This document shows, in pieces, positions 61,723 through 64,000 of a stretch of 64,000 nucleotides of DNA; position 1 is the stretch's first letter; each line of letters starts with the position of its first letter. A program made the translations under genes and the position numbers. The DNA lies in the NCBI RefSeq assembly GCF_003217235.1, contig NZ_QJTF01000003.1:1-64000 (forward strand). The letters are read 5' to 3'. Source of the stretch: Paramesorhizobium leguminum. Its GTDB lineage: Bacteria > Pseudomonadota > Alphaproteobacteria > Rhizobiales > Rhizobiaceae. The notes under the pieces are model-generated. The model was not told the DNA's origin, did not search any database, and worked only from the letters and a program-made list of their open reading frames with translations.

Positions 61723-62070
61723 TCAGTTGCTCCCCGTTTTCTCAATTTCCTCAAGCGTCTTGGCTGCGTCTTCCTGAACCTGCTTCCGGACATTATTCAC
61801 TTGCGCGCCCGTCGTCGCCCGCGGAGCGGGAATTGCCTGCTGCCGGCGCTGGTCGGCTTCAAGCTCAGATTTCAGGTTTTGTGTGTCCTGAGCGGTGAAT
61901 TGGGTGGTGGCACCCTTCGGCATGTGACCGAATGTGGGCCACGCGCCGGTATTGGCTGCGCCCGCCTGCGGCGCGCCCTGAAACTCCGGCCCTCCAGCGC
62001 AAGCAGTGAGCCCAGCCAGGGAGAGAGATATCAGAATGAAGCGGCCCGACAGCCTGATACGCTGTGACAT
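61723..62070 (-). CDS. Small putative lipoprotein
   Basis: A 115-residue protein with a lipoprotein signal: MSQRIRLSGRFILISLSLAG followed by LTAC, the lipobox cysteine at residue 24. The mature part is Ala/Gln-rich with a helical C-terminal half (VNNVRKQVQEDAAKTLEEIEK). No catalytic motif is seen; similar outer-membrane-associated small lipoproteins are common in this order. It is divergent from phaC. Confidence 0.8.
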   Translation of the reverse strand: MSQRIRLSGRFILISLSLAGLTACAGGPEFQGAPQAGAANTGAWPTFGHMPKGATTQFTAQDTQNLKSELEADQRRQQAIPAPRATTGAQVNNVRKQVQEDAAKTLEEIEKTGSN

Positions 62071-62189
62071 GGTATCCTAATCCTCGTTATCCCTTGCCGA
62101 AATGGCGGCCACAATCTTGGGTGTTGAATCGGTATCGTCAACCCGCGATACTATGTCAACAACAGGTATCGGAGGAAGAGGGGAACTTC

Positions 62190-64000
62190 ATGGCTGATAC
62201 TGGGTATCGCAACGACGGAAACGCGAGCGATGAAAACGTGGGCCACCCCACCATTGATGATTATCTCATCAAGGATCCCGAGAGTTTCGCACTCAACCTC
62301 GCCCGTATGATAGAACAGGCGGGAAAGGCTGCCGCCGCTTGGGCCGAGCCGCGCGAGAAAGGCCTGAAAAACGGGGATGCGGACGAACCGCTGACCGATA
62401 TGGTAAGGACACTATCCCAATTTTTGGAATTTTGGCTCTCCAATCCGGCGCGGACGCTCGAGGCGCAGACCCGTCTCTTCTCCAGCTTTCTGTCGATCTG
62501 GACAAACTCCATCCGCCGCATGGCGGGCGAGACGGTCGAACCGGTCGCCATACCGGAGCCTAAGGACAAGCGCTTTCGCGACGAAGATTGGGTGAAGAAC
62601 CCGTTCTTCGATTTCCTCAAGCAAGCTTATCTCATCGCCGGCAAGTGGGCCGACGATCTCATCGAAAAGACGGACGGGCTGGACGACCACACAAAGCGCA
62701 AAGCGGCCTTCTATGTGCGCCAGTTCGTGCATGCCGCCTCGCCTGCAAACTTCGTTTTCACAAATCCGGAACTGTTCAAGGAGACCGTCGCCGCCAGCGG
62801 CATGAACCTCGTCAACGGAATGCGGATGCTGACCGAGGATATCATTGCCGGCAATGGCGACTTGCGGCTGCGCCAGGCTGACTATCGCCATTTCCGGCTG
62901 GGAGAAACCGTGGCGACGACACCCGGCAAGGTGGTTGCGCGCAACGATCTGGTGGAAATCATCCAGTATGCGCCGGCAACGGAAGAGGTTTTCAAGCGCC
63001 CTCTCCTCATCTGCCCGCCATGGATCAATAAGTTCTACATCCTCGATTTGACGCCCGAAAAATCCTTCATCCGCTGGCTGGTCGCCCAGGGACACACGGT
63101 GTTCGTCATCTCCTGGGTCAACCCGGATGCGCGGCACGCGAAAAAAGGCTGGGAAGCCTATATCGAGGAAGGCATTCTTTTCGCTCTCGACACCATCGAG
63201 AAGCGAACCGGCGAGCGTAAAATCAATGCCATCGGCTATTGTGTCGGAGGCACCCTTCTCTGCGCCGCCCTCGCCCTCATAGTGAAACGGGGCGACGAGC
63301 GCGTCAAAACCGCAACCTTGCTCACGACCCAGGTGGATTTCGAACATGCGGGCGATTTGAAGATCTTTGTCGACGAAGAGCAAGTTCGCGCGCTGGAAGC
63401 GGCAATGGCGAAGGACGGCTATCTTGACGGAACAAAAATGCTAGGTGTTTTCAACATGTTGCGCTCAAGTGATCTCATCTGGCCTTATGTCGTTAACAAT
63501 TACATCAGGGGCAAGGAACCGGTGCCCTTCGATCTTCTCTATTGGAATGCCGACGCCACGCGCATGAGTGCAGCCAACCATTCCTTCTACCTTCGCAACT
63601 GCTATCTCGAAAATCGACTGTCACGCGGCGAGATGGTTCTGGGAGGCCAGGAAATTTCGCTGAGGGATGTCGGCGTTCCGGTCTACAGCCTCGCCGCCAG
63701 GGACGATCATATCGCACCTGCGCCTTCGGTCTTCGCCGGCAGCCGGTGTTTTGGCGGCGACGTCACCTATGTACTCGCAGGCTCAGGGCACATCGCCGGC
63801 GTCGTCAACCCGCCCGATAGGCGCAAATATCAATATTGGACCGGCGGCAAGCCGGAAGGCGCCTATGGCGACTGGCTGAATGATTCGCAGGAACATGCCG
63901 GATCATGGTGGCCGCATTGGCAGGAGTGGATAGAGACGCAAAGTAGGAAAAAAGCGGACGCTCGCCATTTCCAGCCCGGCGATCCTGATCTCATTGATGA
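62190..64000 (+). CDS. phaC: Class I poly(3-hydroxyalkanoate) synthase, 3' end beyond window
   Basis: The first ~603 residues of a polyester synthase that polymerises (R)-3-hydroxyacyl-CoA into storage granules. The N-terminal region has PTIDDYLIKDPESFALNLAR and DEDWVKNPFFDFLKQAYL, typical of PhaC class I. The lipase-like box is GYCVGG with catalytic Cys351; the other triad members are Asp near 505 (RDDHIAP) and His near 532 (SGHIAGVVN). GGAGGAAGAGG precedes the ATG. The frame is open to the last base. It is divergent from the lipoprotein gene; no phasin or phaAB gene is seen. Confidence 0.95.
   Translation, partial: MADTGYRNDGNASDENVGHPTIDDYLIKDPESFALNLARMIEQAGKAAAAWAEPREKGLKNGDADEPLTDMVRTLSQFLEFWLSNPARTLEAQTRLFSSFLSIWTNSIRRMAGETVEPVAIPEPKDKRFRDEDWVKNPFFDFLKQAYLIAGKWADDLIEKTDGLDDHTKRKAAFYVRQFVHAASPANFVFTNPELFKETVAASGMNLVNGMRMLTEDIIAGNGDLRLRQADYRHFRLGETVATTPGKVVARNDLVEIIQYAPATEEVFKRPLLICPPWINKFYILDLTPEKSFIRWLVAQGHTVFVISWVNPDARHAKKGWEAYIEEGILFALDTIEKRTGERKINAIGYCVGGTLLCAALALIVKRGDERVKTATLLTTQVDFEHAGDLKIFVDEEQVRALEAAMAKDGYLDGTKMLGVFNMLRSSDLIWPYVVNNYIRGKEPVPFDLLYWNADATRMSAANHSFYLRNCYLENRLSRGEMVLGGQEISLRDVGVPVYSLAARDDHIAPAPSVFAGSRCFGGDVTYVLAGSGHIAGVVNPPDRRKYQYWTGGKPEGAYGDWLNDSQEHAGSWWPHWQEWIETQSRKKADARHFQPGDPDLID

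Overview
This 64 kb window is a GC-rich chromosomal segment from an alphaproteobacterium of the order Hyphomicrobiales (Rhizobiales), most like the Brucella/Ochrobactrum, Phyllobacterium and Mesorhizobium relatives. This rests on gene content: a B12-dependent NrdJ of about 1270 residues, an Omp25/Omp31-type porin-like barrel, the order aminotransferase-hom-glpX-recJ, an aerobic-type CobL, class I PhaC, TRAP and TTT transporters, and short rhizobial-type palindromic repeats. The genus is not fixed by what can be seen. There is no rRNA, CRISPR, transposase or phage module.

Layout. 0-6.2 kb: small stress or housekeeping genes (TFIIB-type zinc protein, FucU-like mutarotase, YciF-like ferritin-fold protein), a membrane diguanylate cyclase, then the cysK-alaX-sseA-GNAT cluster. 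6.2-16 kb: rhlE helicase, higBA, ade-ilvA, a complete TctCBA transporter and tRNA-Leu(UAA). 15.8-25.7 kb: DoxX, WrbA, CinA-like protein, tandem universal stress protein, gpt, Nudix hydrolase, nrdJ behind tandem NrdR-like boxes, then a PIN/antitoxin pair. 25.8-36.8 kb: TSUP exporter, TakP-like TRAP operon, copper P-type ATPase behind a MerR/CueR-type promoter, a kinase-like protein, an orphan ParD-like remnant, and a DHDPS-family/SLC13 divergent pair. 36.9-39.7 kb: outer-membrane barrel, then a relatively AT-rich island with an unrecognised 365-residue protein, a 52-residue membrane peptide and a candidate small RNA. 39.7-48.5 kb: M19 dipeptidase with a five-gene peptide ABC transporter, then a Na/Pi cotransporter. 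48.7-54.8 kb: exporter-fold ABC transporter with a siderophore-interacting reductase behind a RirA-like box, a cluster of tiny paralogous membrane proteins (one frameshifted), then cobL and cobT. 55-64 kb: recJ, vapBC, glpX, hom, an AlaC/DapL-like aminotransferase, a small coiled-coil protein, a lipoprotein and phaC, which runs off the end.

Themes. Uptake of organic acids and peptides (TctCBA, TRAP, peptide ABC), amino-acid and sulfur metabolism (cysK, sseA, ilvA, hom, aminotransferase), B12 synthesis and use (cobT, cobL, nrdJ), metal and iron handling, and four toxin-antitoxin loci or remnants. At least seven families of palindromic repeats occupy intergenic gaps, sometimes inside operons (tctC/tctB/tctA, alaX/sseA) and touching start or stop codons. 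The least explained pieces are the tiny-membrane-protein array at 51.7-52.4 kb, the candidate sRNA at 39.3-39.4 kb and the orphan protein at 37.9-39.0 kb.
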